A DNA stretch of 45,804 nt, from the NCBI RefSeq assembly GCF_002374315.1, contig NZ_NWUX01000029.1, positions 1 through 45,804 on the forward strand, in the 5' to 3' direction. Shown piece after piece: positions 16,031 through 24,409 of this stretch. Source of the stretch: Vreelandella nigrificans (lineage in GTDB: Bacteria; Pseudomonadota; Gammaproteobacteria; Pseudomonadales; Halomonadaceae). The notes beneath the pieces are model-generated. The model saw only the letters and a program-made list of their open reading frames with translations, searched no databases and had not been told where the DNA came from. Position 1 is the first letter of the stretch; the number at the start of each line of letters is the position of its first letter. The position numbers and the translations under genes are program-made.

Positions 16031-16522
16031 ATGCTAACTATACACGCCATCATCGACAAAATATTAAAGCTCATATGCTGCCTACTTTTTATATCCATGG
16101 TGGGTGTTGCTAGTTGGCAAGTAATAGCACGCTACGTACTCAACAACCCAAGTACGATATCTGAGGCTTTGCTTAGGTTTTCATTGGTATGGCTATCAAT
16201 GCTATCAATTGCTTATGTAGCAGGCCAGCGAGAGCATGTCAGCTTGACATTGATTACTGACAAATTAACTGGAAACTGGAAATTAGGCTGTGAATTTTTG
16301 ATGGAGTTTTTATTTATAGGGTTTGCTGCAGTGGTACTCATTTATGGTGGAATGCAAGCAACCTCAAACAGTATGAGTCAAATCTACCCTATGCTTAACA
16401 TTCCCAAAGGACTTCTCTATCTATCACTTCCGGTCTCGGGGGCAATCATTATTGTTTACTGCCTTAATAACTGCCTCATTATTTATAAAAATACCTTCTT
16501 GACCAGGAGTCATACGCTATGA
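16031..16522 (+). CDS. TRAP transporter small permease subunit (DctQ type)
   Basis: This 163-residue protein has four hydrophobic segments (near residues 13-33, 48-65, 90-110, 127-148) and the DctQ marks WQVIARYVLNNP near residue 30 and a Glu-containing second helix. It forms the scaffold of the TRAP membrane complex with the large subunit, whose ATG overlaps its TGA by four bases. TRAP systems use a sodium or proton gradient to import acids caught by a periplasmic protein, here encoded at 19043. Confidence 0.88.
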   Translation: MLTIHAIIDKILKLICCLLFISMVGVASWQVIARYVLNNPSTISEALLRFSLVWLSMLSIAYVAGQREHVSLTLITDKLTGNWKLGCEFLMEFLFIGFAAVVLIYGGMQATSNSMSQIYPMLNIPKGLLYLSLPVSGAIIIVYCLNNCLIIYKNTFLTRSHTL

Positions 16523-17817
16523 TTTTAGATGCTGGCATTATATTAATAGCAACATTCCTAGGACTTCTGGTGATTGGTGTGCCAATCGGCATTTGTATTG
16601 CTGTATCTTCCATGGCGACCATATTAATAGCCTTGCCACCCGACATCGCTATTTTTACGACTGCCCAAAAAATGGTATCCAGCTTAGACAGCTTTACACT
16701 TTTGGCAGTACCCTTTTTTATTCTTTCTGGCGTGTTGATGAATCACGGTGGTATCGCCTTAAGACTGGTTAACTTTGCCAAACTGTTCAGTGGCCGAATT
16801 CCTGGCTCGCTGGCACATACCAATATCATGGGCAATATGATGTTTGGTGCCATTTCCGGGTCAGCGATTGCTGCCTCCACGTCCATTGGGGGGGTAATGG
16901 TCCCCATGAGCGAGAAAGAGGGCTACAGCCGCCCCTTTTCTGCAGCGGCCAATATCGCTTCAGCACCAACAGGTATGCTGATCCCCCCGACCACTGCCTT
17001 TATTCTCTTCGCGCTGGCAAGTGGTGGCACATCTATTTCCGCTCTTTTTGCAGGAGGCTTAGTAGCGGGCTGCTTGTGGGGGCTAGGCTGTATGTTAGTT
17101 GCCTACATAACCGCTAAATCTCGCGGCTACACAACAAAAATTGATCTACGCAATACATCTGTGCGTAAAGTAATAACAGATGCCCTTCCCAGCTTATTTT
17201 TAATCATTATCATCATTGGTGGGATTATTCTTGGCGTTTTCACGGCAGTAGAAGCGTCTGCTATTTCGGTAATCTACACGATGCTGCTTACTATCGGCTT
17301 TTATAGGACCATCAATTTTTCGTCTTTTCAGGTAGCACTTATAAAAGCGCTTGAAACGACTGGCGTTATTATGTTTTTACTAGCAGCCTCTGCGGCAATG
17401 TCATTCGCCATGTCAATTACCGGCCTTCCCACTGCCTTAAGCGGTATCATACTTGGGTTATCTGACAATCCTGTTATTGTCTTGTTAGTTATCACGATAA
17501 TGCTCTTAGCAATCGGATGTTTTATGGATATTGGCCCAGCGATATTGATTTTCACACCCATACTACTGCCGATCACTACACAAATAGGCCTAGACCCCGT
17601 CCACTTTGGTATCGTAATGGTCTTCAACCTTTGCATTGGAACAATCACTCCTCCTGTGGGTACCGGTTTATTTGTAGGTGCGGGCATTGCAAAAGAAAAA
17701 GTTGAAAACTTAATAATCCCACTCTTACCTTTTTATCTAGTTATTATGGCAACACTTATTTTAATCACCTATGTCCCTGAAATAACACTATTCCTGCCAA
17801 GGCTTCTGGGTCTTTAA
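16519..17817 (+). CDS. TRAP transporter large permease subunit (DctM type)
   Basis: This 432-residue polytopic protein carries the DctM pattern: PFFILSGVLMNHGGIA near residue 72, FGAISGSAIAASTSIGGVMVP near residue 112, and a matching second half with DIGPAILIFTPILLP near residue 336 and GTITPPVGTGLFVGAGIA near residue 374. It is the sodium-coupled translocating subunit and works with the small permease and with the binding protein encoded after the GH105 gene. Confidence 0.93.
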   Translation: MILDAGIILIATFLGLLVIGVPIGICIAVSSMATILIALPPDIAIFTTAQKMVSSLDSFTLLAVPFFILSGVLMNHGGIALRLVNFAKLFSGRIPGSLAHTNIMGNMMFGAISGSAIAASTSIGGVMVPMSEKEGYSRPFSAAANIASAPTGMLIPPTTAFILFALASGGTSISALFAGGLVAGCLWGLGCMLVAYITAKSRGYTTKIDLRNTSVRKVITDALPSLFLIIIIIGGIILGVFTAVEASAISVIYTMLLTIGFYRTINFSSFQVALIKALETTGVIMFLLAASAAMSFAMSITGLPTALSGIILGLSDNPVIVLLVITIMLLAIGCFMDIGPAILIFTPILLPITTQIGLDPVHFGIVMVFNLCIGTITPPVGTGLFVGAGIAKEKVENLIIPLLPFYLVIMATLILITYVPEITLFLPRLLGL

Positions 17818-17846
17818 TCTCAACACAGCGTTATAGAGGCACATTT

Positions 17847-18986
17847 ATGCAAGTATTCAGCGTAAAACACAGCTCCCTTTTACGACAGAGCGAGCGATTC
17901 ATTGAAAAAAATGAAGTTACTGACCTGATCAAAAAAACCATACATAATCTGGTTAACATACAGGACGAAACAGGTGAGTTCCTGCTACACCTGGATGATG
18001 GACGCACCATAGATACCAAAGGCTGGGCTGGCTGGGAGTGGACACATGGCATTGGCCTATACGGTATTTATAAATACTACGAACAGACAGGCGATAATAA
18101 CGCCCTTACGATTATTGATGAATGGTTCAAAGAACGGTTCAATGAGCGTTTAGCAACTAAAAATGTAAATACCGTTTGCCCTTTTCTAACCCTTGCCTAT
18201 CGCTATGAAGAGACGGGCCGCAAAGACTGGCTACCCTACCTGCAAGCCTGGGCGGAGTGGGTAATGTATGAAATGCCCCGTACAGAAAAAGGGGGCTTAC
18301 AGCACATTGTTTACAATAACGAAAATCATCAGCAAATGTGGGATGACACGCTAATGATGAGCGTACTCCCACTGGCTAAAATTGGCCTCTTACTTGATAA
18401 GCCAGAGTATGTGGAAGAAGCCAAATACCAGTTCTTAATTCATATTCAATACCTAATGGATAAACAAACCGGTGCCTGGTTTCATGGCTGGACATTCGAT
18501 GGCAACCACAATTATGCCAATGCTCTTTGGGCGCGTGGCAATAGCTGGTTGACTATTGTCATCCCTGAATTTTTGGAATTGCTGGACTTACCAGAAAGTG
18601 ATGCCTTTCGCCGTCATCTTATTCAAGTACTTAAGTCACAAGTAGATGCGCTTATTAAGTGGCAGTCAGACACAGGCCTTTGGCATACCTTGCTTGATGA
18701 TCCTGATTCTTACCTTGAAGCATCAGCAACAGCGGGATTTGCATACGGTCTTTTAAAAGCAGTCAGGCTGCGTTATATCGATGCCGCTCATTTCAATATG
18801 GCCGAAAAAGCTATCAAAGGTGTCATCAAGCACATCAACTCAGAAGGAGAACTGGAGCAGGTTTCTTTCGGAACAGCGATGGGAGAAGACTTGGATTACT
18901 ACAGAAATATCCCATTGACTTCAATGCCTTACGGGCAGGCCATGGCTATTTTGTGCTTATCAGAGTATATGCGGACATATTTGTAA
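17847..18986 (+). CDS. Unsaturated rhamnogalacturonyl hydrolase, glycoside hydrolase family 105 (YteR/RhiN-like)
   Basis: This 379-residue (alpha/alpha)6-barrel protein without a signal peptide matches the GH88/GH105 pattern: GWAGWEWTHGIGLYG near residue 53, MWDDTLMM with Asp166-Asp167 in the active-site region, WARGNSW near residue 231, EASATAGFAYG near 291 and MPYGQAM near 365. GH105 enzymes hydrate the unsaturated uronyl end of rhamnogalacturonan disaccharides and release L-rhamnose plus unsaturated galacturonate. Lying between TRAP membrane and binding-protein genes, it should act on the imported disaccharide in the cytoplasm. Its products feed KduI/KduD and the rhamnose run at 24410-29973. 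Confidence 0.9.
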   Translation: MQVFSVKHSSLLRQSERFIEKNEVTDLIKKTIHNLVNIQDETGEFLLHLDDGRTIDTKGWAGWEWTHGIGLYGIYKYYEQTGDNNALTIIDEWFKERFNERLATKNVNTVCPFLTLAYRYEETGRKDWLPYLQAWAEWVMYEMPRTEKGGLQHIVYNNENHQQMWDDTLMMSVLPLAKIGLLLDKPEYVEEAKYQFLIHIQYLMDKQTGAWFHGWTFDGNHNYANALWARGNSWLTIVIPEFLELLDLPESDAFRRHLIQVLKSQVDALIKWQSDTGLWHTLLDDPDSYLEASATAGFAYGLLKAVRLRYIDAAHFNMAEKAIKGVIKHINSEGELEQVSFGTAMGEDLDYYRNIPLTSMPYGQAMAILCLSEYMRTYL

Positions 18987-19042
18987 CTGCAGTACGTCCA
19001 TAGGACGCTCTACACCAACAATACCAAACCAAGGAGTTGAAC

Positions 19043-20044
19043 ATGACGACGCCTCACTACGTAAAAACAATCTTAACTGTAGCGATCTCGACACTTTCCT
19101 TAGGCGCAGGGGCTGTTCATGCCCAGGAAAACATCAACCTTAGACTAGCATATGCACAGAATTCACAACCTGTAAAAGACGCGTTAGCCCTCTTTGGAGA
19201 GCTTGTCGAAGAGAAATCCAATGGCTCTATCAGCGTGTCTTATTTTCCTGATAGCCAATTAGGGGGTGAAAGCGAACTGGTTGAGTTACTCCAGGCAGGT
19301 GCTATTGATATGACCAAGGTTTCGGGCGGGCTAATGGGCAGCTTCTCGTCGCTTTACGATGTTTTTTCAATGCCCTACCTGTTTGATGACCAAACCCATT
19401 TTTACCAAGTTATGAACGACGAAGAAATCATGGGTAATATCTATCGCTCAACGGAGGGTCAAGGCTTTGTTGGCATTGGTTGGTACGACTCAGGGCAACG
19501 CAACTTTTATACCACAGGCCAACCGATAGAGACGGTCGAGGATTTAGCGGGTAAAAGAGTCCGCGTAATGCAGAGCCAAACCGCCATTGACACGATGAGG
19601 CTACTAGGAGCTTCCCCCGTCGTTATGGCTCAGGAAGAAGTTTATACCGCCCTGCAGCAAGGTGTTTTAGATGGTGCAGAGAATAATGAATTTGCACTTA
19701 CCACTGCCCGCCATGGAGAGGTTGTCGACTACTACTCTCTTGATGGTCACACGCGTATTCCTGACATTATCCTCATTAGTAACCGGGTACTCGATTCACT
19801 CTCCGACGAACAGCATGACGCCCTAATGGCGGCAATTCATGAATCAACCGAGTTTCAGACCGAACAATGGCTGGCAGCTGTCGATGATGCTAGAACTCAA
19901 ATTGTTGAAGAGTTTGGCGTTGAGATTAATGAAGTCGATATCGAGCCTTTTCAACAGGCAGTGCAACCCATGTACGAACAGCTTGAAAACATACCTGAAC
20001 ATTATGCTATCTATCAACAGATTAAAGCAGTAAGCACACCGTAG
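19043..20044 (+). CDS. TRAP transporter substrate-binding protein (DctP type)
   Basis: This 333-residue protein has a signal peptide (cleavage near residue 28 after VHAQ) and the DctP fold: LRLAYAQNSQ at the mature N-terminus, FPDSQLGGESELVELLQAG near residue 72, and LAGKRVRVMQSQ near residue 168 with the conserved Arg that binds ligand carboxylate. The predicted ligand is an unsaturated uronyl-rhamnose disaccharide or related oligogalacturonide, from gene context only. The ATG at 19043 has AAGGAG six bases ahead; an in-frame TTG at 19037 is less likely. A strong terminator follows. Confidence 0.9.
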   Translation: MTTPHYVKTILTVAISTLSLGAGAVHAQENINLRLAYAQNSQPVKDALALFGELVEEKSNGSISVSYFPDSQLGGESELVELLQAGAIDMTKVSGGLMGSFSSLYDVFSMPYLFDDQTHFYQVMNDEEIMGNIYRSTEGQGFVGIGWYDSGQRNFYTTGQPIETVEDLAGKRVRVMQSQTAIDTMRLLGASPVVMAQEEVYTALQQGVLDGAENNEFALTTARHGEVVDYYSLDGHTRIPDIILISNRVLDSLSDEQHDALMAAIHESTEFQTEQWLAAVDDARTQIVEEFGVEINEVDIEPFQQAVQPMYEQLENIPEHYAIYQQIKAVSTP

Positions 20045-20066
20045 CTATCTAGGCCTGTTGACGTTT

Positions 20067-20120
20067 CATCGCGAGGTATGGCGATAGCCCAATCGCATAC
20101 CTCGCCCGATGTTTTTCTTT
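20067..20120 (+). terminator. Strong Rho-independent terminator of the porin-TRAP-GH105 transcript
   Basis: GCGAGGTATG (20071-20080) pairs with CATACCTCGC (20096-20105), and CGAT with ATCG inside it, extended by CATC/GATG at the base. GTTTTTCTTTT follows. Confidence 0.85.
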
Positions 20121-20192
20121 TATACCATCATGGCATTTAGCGAACATTAAAAAGGCCCACTGTTTCGCTCACCCCGATCTCACGGAGCTAGT

Positions 20193-21035
20193 ATGAACAT
20201 CGGCATTAGAGCCCACGATCTCCCCAAACAGTCACTAGAGAGCTTGGTTAACGACATCTCTCAACGAGACCTAAATTCAGTACAATTAGCGATAAGCAAA
20301 TCTTTTGAGATCCAAGCAGAAGCTGGTTTTTTAACACCGGGGTTAGCCACTCATATTTGCAGCGCTTTCCGCCAAGCTAATATTCAAATTGCTGTACTTG
20401 GCTGCTATGTCAATATTATTCATCCTGACATTAACGAAAGGCGAAAAGGTTTAGAGCGCTTTAAAGAGCACCTGCGCTATGCACGCGACTTTGGCTGTAG
20501 CATCGTAGGCACTGAAACAGGAAATATAAACGCTGACATTATCTATACTGAAGAAAATTTTTCAGAAGCACCTTTTCAAGCAATGGTAGAGAGCGTTAAG
20601 GAGCTGGTAACGGAAGCAGAAAACTTTGGTATTATTGTAGGCGTAGAGCCTGGTGTTAACCACCCTCTTCATAGCCCAGAAAAAGTAAGGCGCCTGCTTG
20701 AAGAGATAAATTCTAATAATTTGCAAATCATTTTTGACCCCGTCAACTTTCTAACAAGCGAAAACTATTTAGATCAAAATCAGATACTGCAGCAAGCCAT
20801 CGACTCATGGGGTGATAGAGTAGCCGTTCTCCATGCAAAAGATTTTATTGTAGAGGATGGTAACTTATCTTTTGTCCCATTAGGAACAGGCTGGCTAAAC
20901 TACGAGCTTATCTTTGAGAAGCTGATTTCAAGAAAACCCTATATAAACATCATTATGGATGAAATTCACCAAAATGATATTAAAGAAGGGCTAGATTTTA
21001 TCAGAGGGCTTGATCAATCAACACGTAGACATTAG
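20193..21035 (+). CDS. Sugar phosphate isomerase/epimerase family protein (AP endonuclease 2-like TIM barrel)
   Basis: This 280-residue protein matches the xylose-isomerase-like TIM barrel: IQIAVLGCYVNIIHP near residue 67, GTETGN near residue 109, GIIVGVEPGVNH near 150, a metal-ligand Asp in IIFDPVNF near 185, HAKD near 216 and IIMDEIH near 250. Glu, Asp, His and Glu at these places would bind a divalent metal. Members interconvert ketoses or sugar acids. The substrate here is not known, but position next to pectin-sugar genes suggests a related sugar. A strong terminator lies upstream, so it needs its own promoter. GGAG precedes the ATG. Confidence 0.8.
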   Translation: MNIGIRAHDLPKQSLESLVNDISQRDLNSVQLAISKSFEIQAEAGFLTPGLATHICSAFRQANIQIAVLGCYVNIIHPDINERRKGLERFKEHLRYARDFGCSIVGTETGNINADIIYTEENFSEAPFQAMVESVKELVTEAENFGIIVGVEPGVNHPLHSPEKVRRLLEEINSNNLQIIFDPVNFLTSENYLDQNQILQQAIDSWGDRVAVLHAKDFIVEDGNLSFVPLGTGWLNYELIFEKLISRKPYINIIMDEIHQNDIKEGLDFIRGLDQSTRRH

Positions 21036-21068
21036 AAAACCACCCACCACTTCTTTTCAGGTCAAATC

Positions 21069-21090
21069 TCCGGCCACAAAAGTGGCCGGA
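21069..21090. terminator. Hairpin between convergent isomerase and gntP genes
   Basis: TCCGGCCAC (21069-21077) pairs with GTGGCCGGA (21082-21090) around AAAA. T-runs are poor on both strands; it may act as a bidirectional 3'-end structure. Confidence 0.5.
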
Positions 21091-21123
21091 AAGATCAATC
21101 ATAATTCAATCCAAAAAATTAAT

Positions 21124-22491
21124 TTAATTCCATATAAGAACGCCAACAACAGTAAGTGCAAGAATCGTCAATGACACCATGGCTTCACCGAGCGTATAGG
21201 TTTTGAAACCACCGCGAACAGTAAACTTTGCCAGCTGAGTGGTAATCCAGAAGCCACTATCGTTTACATGACCAATACTAATTCCCCCTGACAAAGCCGC
21301 CAGTGCGATCCATAGTGGGTCCACAACTCCTGTAGACGCTGCGCCTGCCATAATGGTCATTGCCGTAATTCCTGCAACGGTGCCTGAGCCTTGCGCAATA
21401 CGAAAAATAGCGGCCAGAGCATAGGTTAATAGCACCATGCCCAAGGCTGATTGCGTGTCACGAAACAGCTGCTCAACCAGCATTTCACCAATTTGAGTCT
21501 CTTTGATGACAGCGCCTAAAGAGCCACCAGCTCCCGTTACCAGTAATACCAACCCTGCCGTCTGAAGCCCTTTTGAAGCAGAAATATCGCATTTATCGCG
21601 CGACATAAGCGGGATAGAAACCGCATAGGCAGCGATTGCCCCAAGCATTAGCGCAACAATTCGATCACTGATAAAAGCCACAAAACCAGGTAATTCAGAG
21701 CCTGCCAATACACCTATTTGCTGGCCATAATCGTAAAGCGTGCCACTTAAAATCAACAAAATAGGAATCGCAATGGGCGCTAGTGCTTGCCATAACGGCA
21801 TATTAGGCAATTCAGGCGCAGTCATGTCAGTGTCAACTTCATGCGACGTCGTGCCGTTGATTGCTAACTCATCTTTAGCGGCATTCCATATTCCTGCATC
21901 TAATAACATGAAATAAAGCTTCATAACGATAAGCGCCGTTATCAGTCCAACGGTCAGCCCTGCAAATGTCATGATGCCAATATCGAATCCTAGAATAGAG
22001 GCGGCTGCGAGGGGGTTGGGTGTAGGCGGTACAATGGTATGAGAAGTGGCTGCACCAATGACTAAAGCACCAATGGCATAAGGTAAAGGCTTGCCTAATG
22101 TCTTCGCAAGCGCAACGCCAAGCGGCACAAGAATCACAAAAGTAACATCAAAAAACACCGGGATAGAAAGCAAAAAGCCCGTTAACCCAAGCGCATATAA
22201 CCCTGCTCCTTTGGGCGCACTTAACACCATTCGGTAAGCAATTTTATGCGCAGCACCGGAGTCACTCATCAGCTGGCCGATAATAACTCCAAACCCGATA
22301 GGTAAACCTATGGCGGTCATGATATTACCAAACCCGTCGCCAATGGCATCGACAGTCCCCGTCATGCCCAGACCCATCGATAAGCCTAAATATAAACACC
22401 CGATAACGAGACTAATCGCGGCATTTAATTTCATATATAGAATGAGCAATAGGATCAATAAGATCGCTACCGCAAGGTGTACTGTTTCCAT
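21124..22491 (-). CDS. GntP-family permease (gluconate/sugar-acid symporter)
   Basis: This 455-residue polytopic protein has the GntP signatures: AIGLPIGFGVIIGQLMSDSG near residue 65, SIPVFFDVTFVILVPL near residue 105, SHTIVPPTPNPLAAA near residue 145, and GHVNDSGFW near residue 415. Family members import gluconate and other hexonates with protons. The ATG at 22491 with GGAGA ahead is preferred over the upstream frame start at 22560. It ends the rhamnose run on the same strand, so L-rhamnonate, KDG or another aldonate is a plausible cargo. Confidence 0.88.
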   Translation of the reverse strand: METVHLAVAILLILLLILYMKLNAAISLVIGCLYLGLSMGLGMTGTVDAIGDGFGNIMTAIGLPIGFGVIIGQLMSDSGAAHKIAYRMVLSAPKGAGLYALGLTGFLLSIPVFFDVTFVILVPLGVALAKTLGKPLPYAIGALVIGAATSHTIVPPTPNPLAAASILGFDIGIMTFAGLTVGLITALIVMKLYFMLLDAGIWNAAKDELAINGTTSHEVDTDMTAPELPNMPLWQALAPIAIPILLILSGTLYDYGQQIGVLAGSELPGFVAFISDRIVALMLGAIAAYAVSIPLMSRDKCDISASKGLQTAGLVLLVTGAGGSLGAVIKETQIGEMLVEQLFRDTQSALGMVLLTYALAAIFRIAQGSGTVAGITAMTIMAGAASTGVVDPLWIALAALSGGISIGHVNDSGFWITTQLAKFTVRGGFKTYTLGEAMVSLTILALTVVGVLIWN

Positions 22492-22634
22492 GGCGTAATC
22501 TCCAGCGTTATCATCTTTATTAAGGTTGCAGAGACCTAGGCGACGGATTACATCCGCCACCGATTAACTAACAATGTGAAGCTAAGCTAGGTATAAATTA
22601 TGAGATGCTAGCTTTAAAAGTGGCTTGAGTAGCG

Positions 22635-22835
22635 CTACTTAGTGCTACCTTCACCAGCTGAGTTTTGTTTCTCTCGTCCCATCCACAGCGGTGTAGCTAG
22701 AAACCAAACAACTGAAATTGCCAAGATAGCTCCTTTCAGAGTTGCTTCACTTACTGCATCAAATAGGTAAAGCATTGGAAATATGACTGTCAGAACAAGC
22801 ATTAAAAGTGAAACAACTTGGAGTAGTGCACGCAT
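22635..22835 (-). CDS. Small two-helix membrane protein coupled to the NCS1 permease
   Basis: This 66-residue protein has two hydrophobic helices (residues ~4-25 and ~32-50), a short polar link and a charged C-tail. Its ATG overlaps the permease TGA by one base (TGATG), and the ribosome binding site AGGAG lies inside the permease gene, so the two should be made together. I do not recognise a named family. By analogy with small partners of other sodium symporters it may be a subunit or stabiliser of the NCS1 transporter. Confidence 0.7.
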   Translation of the reverse strand: MRALLQVVSLLMLVLTVIFPMLYLFDAVSEATLKGAILAISVVWFLATPLWMGREKQNSAGEGSTK

Positions 22836-24376
22836 CAAATTAGCTCCTGTGTCGATACAGAAGATTCCTTTCTAGGCGAGCCACCCGGTGTTATTGACCT
22901 TATAACTTTATCTGTATGTTGGCGCTGCGCGATGAAACTCAGAGCAATAAATAGCACCGCAGCGATAAACCATCCAGGCAGGGCAACGAAAAATATGTCA
23001 ATACCAGCAAACTGCACCATAAATAAGCAAATAGCCAAAGTAATTAACCAAGTGCCTATCACCGGCAGAGTAAACTTGTTACCCGTATATTCTGCATAAA
23101 AGCTTTTTAGCCCCAACCTCGGCAATACCCAAAAGTCGATAAAGATAATGGCACCGATAGGCATTAGCAGCAGCCCATATAGCGCCACAAAGCCTAATAG
23201 CTGCATTGCTACACCAGGGAAAAGCGCCACAAAGGTGGTGAGTAGGCCGGTACCAATCGTGACTTTAAAGCGTGAAACAGAGGGAATGATCGCCTGGAAA
23301 GCTAAGCCCGCGCGATATATCGTCGGATTGGCCGTCGTCCAGCCAGCGATGATAACGCAAATTAACCCGGCCACACCAAGCGCTTGATCAGCAAGTGGTC
23401 CTGGTAGTGGATTAGGGATCTGTCCAGCCTCTGACGCAGCAATCACAGCCGCTTCACTAGTAAGCCCGGCATCGTACATTTGAAAGGCAAATAGCATTGA
23501 AGCCGCAAGCCAGGCCATAAAGTGACCCACATACATTCCAGCCGCCGAAGCAATGCTATACCAGCTCTTGCGGGCGAAGCGCAGGACAGATAAATCTGAC
23601 ATCCCCACATGCATGGCCATATTAGCGAACCAGGCAAAGAAGATAACGTGCCAAATCGAGAAGCTGGGTTGCCCAGGCACTTCAACACCTGTCCAGATAG
23701 CTGTTTCAGCCAGCATCCATAAGTCGCTTGCCGAACTAGCCTCTGTACCAGTGGCATCAATAAACCACTTCAAAGAAACAATGCCAAAGCCAAAAAACAT
23801 TAGCACCATCCATGGAGCAGCGATATTGGCAAACCAGGAAACAAAGCGGTACCCATAGGCTGCCACCAGAGTAATAACGACCCCGACACTTACAACACTA
23901 AGTACCCACCCCATGCTGTTGGGCAACAAATCGGTCAGGGTTGGCAGCGGAAAACCAAACCACACGCCAATCGCAGTGGCAGATACGGTAATCATCGCTC
24001 CAGCTAGAAAACAGAACGCAAGCCCATTCGCTAAGTTATAAAGTATGACGGTATAGCGGCCAGCAATTCTTTCGAGATGGCAATAGAGCGTCAGCCGAAC
24101 TCGTGTTGCGATCGGTGCGGTGAGCAACAGCCAGCTCAATACAGCGAGCAAGTTACCGATTAACAGCCCTACCACGACATCAAAAGCCGCGACCCCAGCC
24201 AATACAAAGAGGGGCCCAATCATTAACTCAGTGCCTGCAGTATGTTCTCCTGCGTACATACCGATAAAGCTTTTGAAGCCCAGCCGGGCCTTTTCAGGCA
24301 CCGGCGTACGCTCATACTCACCACCGCCAACAGCAGGCTTTGCTGCCATTGGGGCTGAGTTACTTATATTGCTCAT
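22835..24376 (-). CDS. NCS1-family permease (cytosine/purine permease-like)
   Basis: This 513-residue protein with about twelve hydrophobic segments matches the nucleobase-cation-symport-1 family: a GELxx-type helix 1 variant around YAGEHTAGTELMIGPL near residue 40, a W-F-G-F-P segment, WTTANPTIYRAGLAFQ near residue 350 and a DFWVLPR segment near 425. Known NCS1 members take up nucleobases, hydantoins, allantoin or thiamine. Here the gene lies in a single run with L-rhamnose catabolism genes, 33 bases after aldA, so it may carry L-rhamnose or a rhamnose derivative. That would be a new substrate class and is inference only. Confidence 0.8.
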   Translation of the reverse strand: MSNISNSAPMAAKPAVGGGEYERTPVPEKARLGFKSFIGMYAGEHTAGTELMIGPLFVLAGVAAFDVVVGLLIGNLLAVLSWLLLTAPIATRVRLTLYCHLERIAGRYTVILYNLANGLAFCFLAGAMITVSATAIGVWFGFPLPTLTDLLPNSMGWVLSVVSVGVVITLVAAYGYRFVSWFANIAAPWMVLMFFGFGIVSLKWFIDATGTEASSASDLWMLAETAIWTGVEVPGQPSFSIWHVIFFAWFANMAMHVGMSDLSVLRFARKSWYSIASAAGMYVGHFMAWLAASMLFAFQMYDAGLTSEAAVIAASEAGQIPNPLPGPLADQALGVAGLICVIIAGWTTANPTIYRAGLAFQAIIPSVSRFKVTIGTGLLTTFVALFPGVAMQLLGFVALYGLLLMPIGAIIFIDFWVLPRLGLKSFYAEYTGNKFTLPVIGTWLITLAICLFMVQFAGIDIFFVALPGWFIAAVLFIALSFIAQRQHTDKVIRSITPGGSPRKESSVSTQELI

Positions 24377-24409
24377 GGCGTGTGCCTCTATTGTTATTGA
24401 CGTCGGGTA

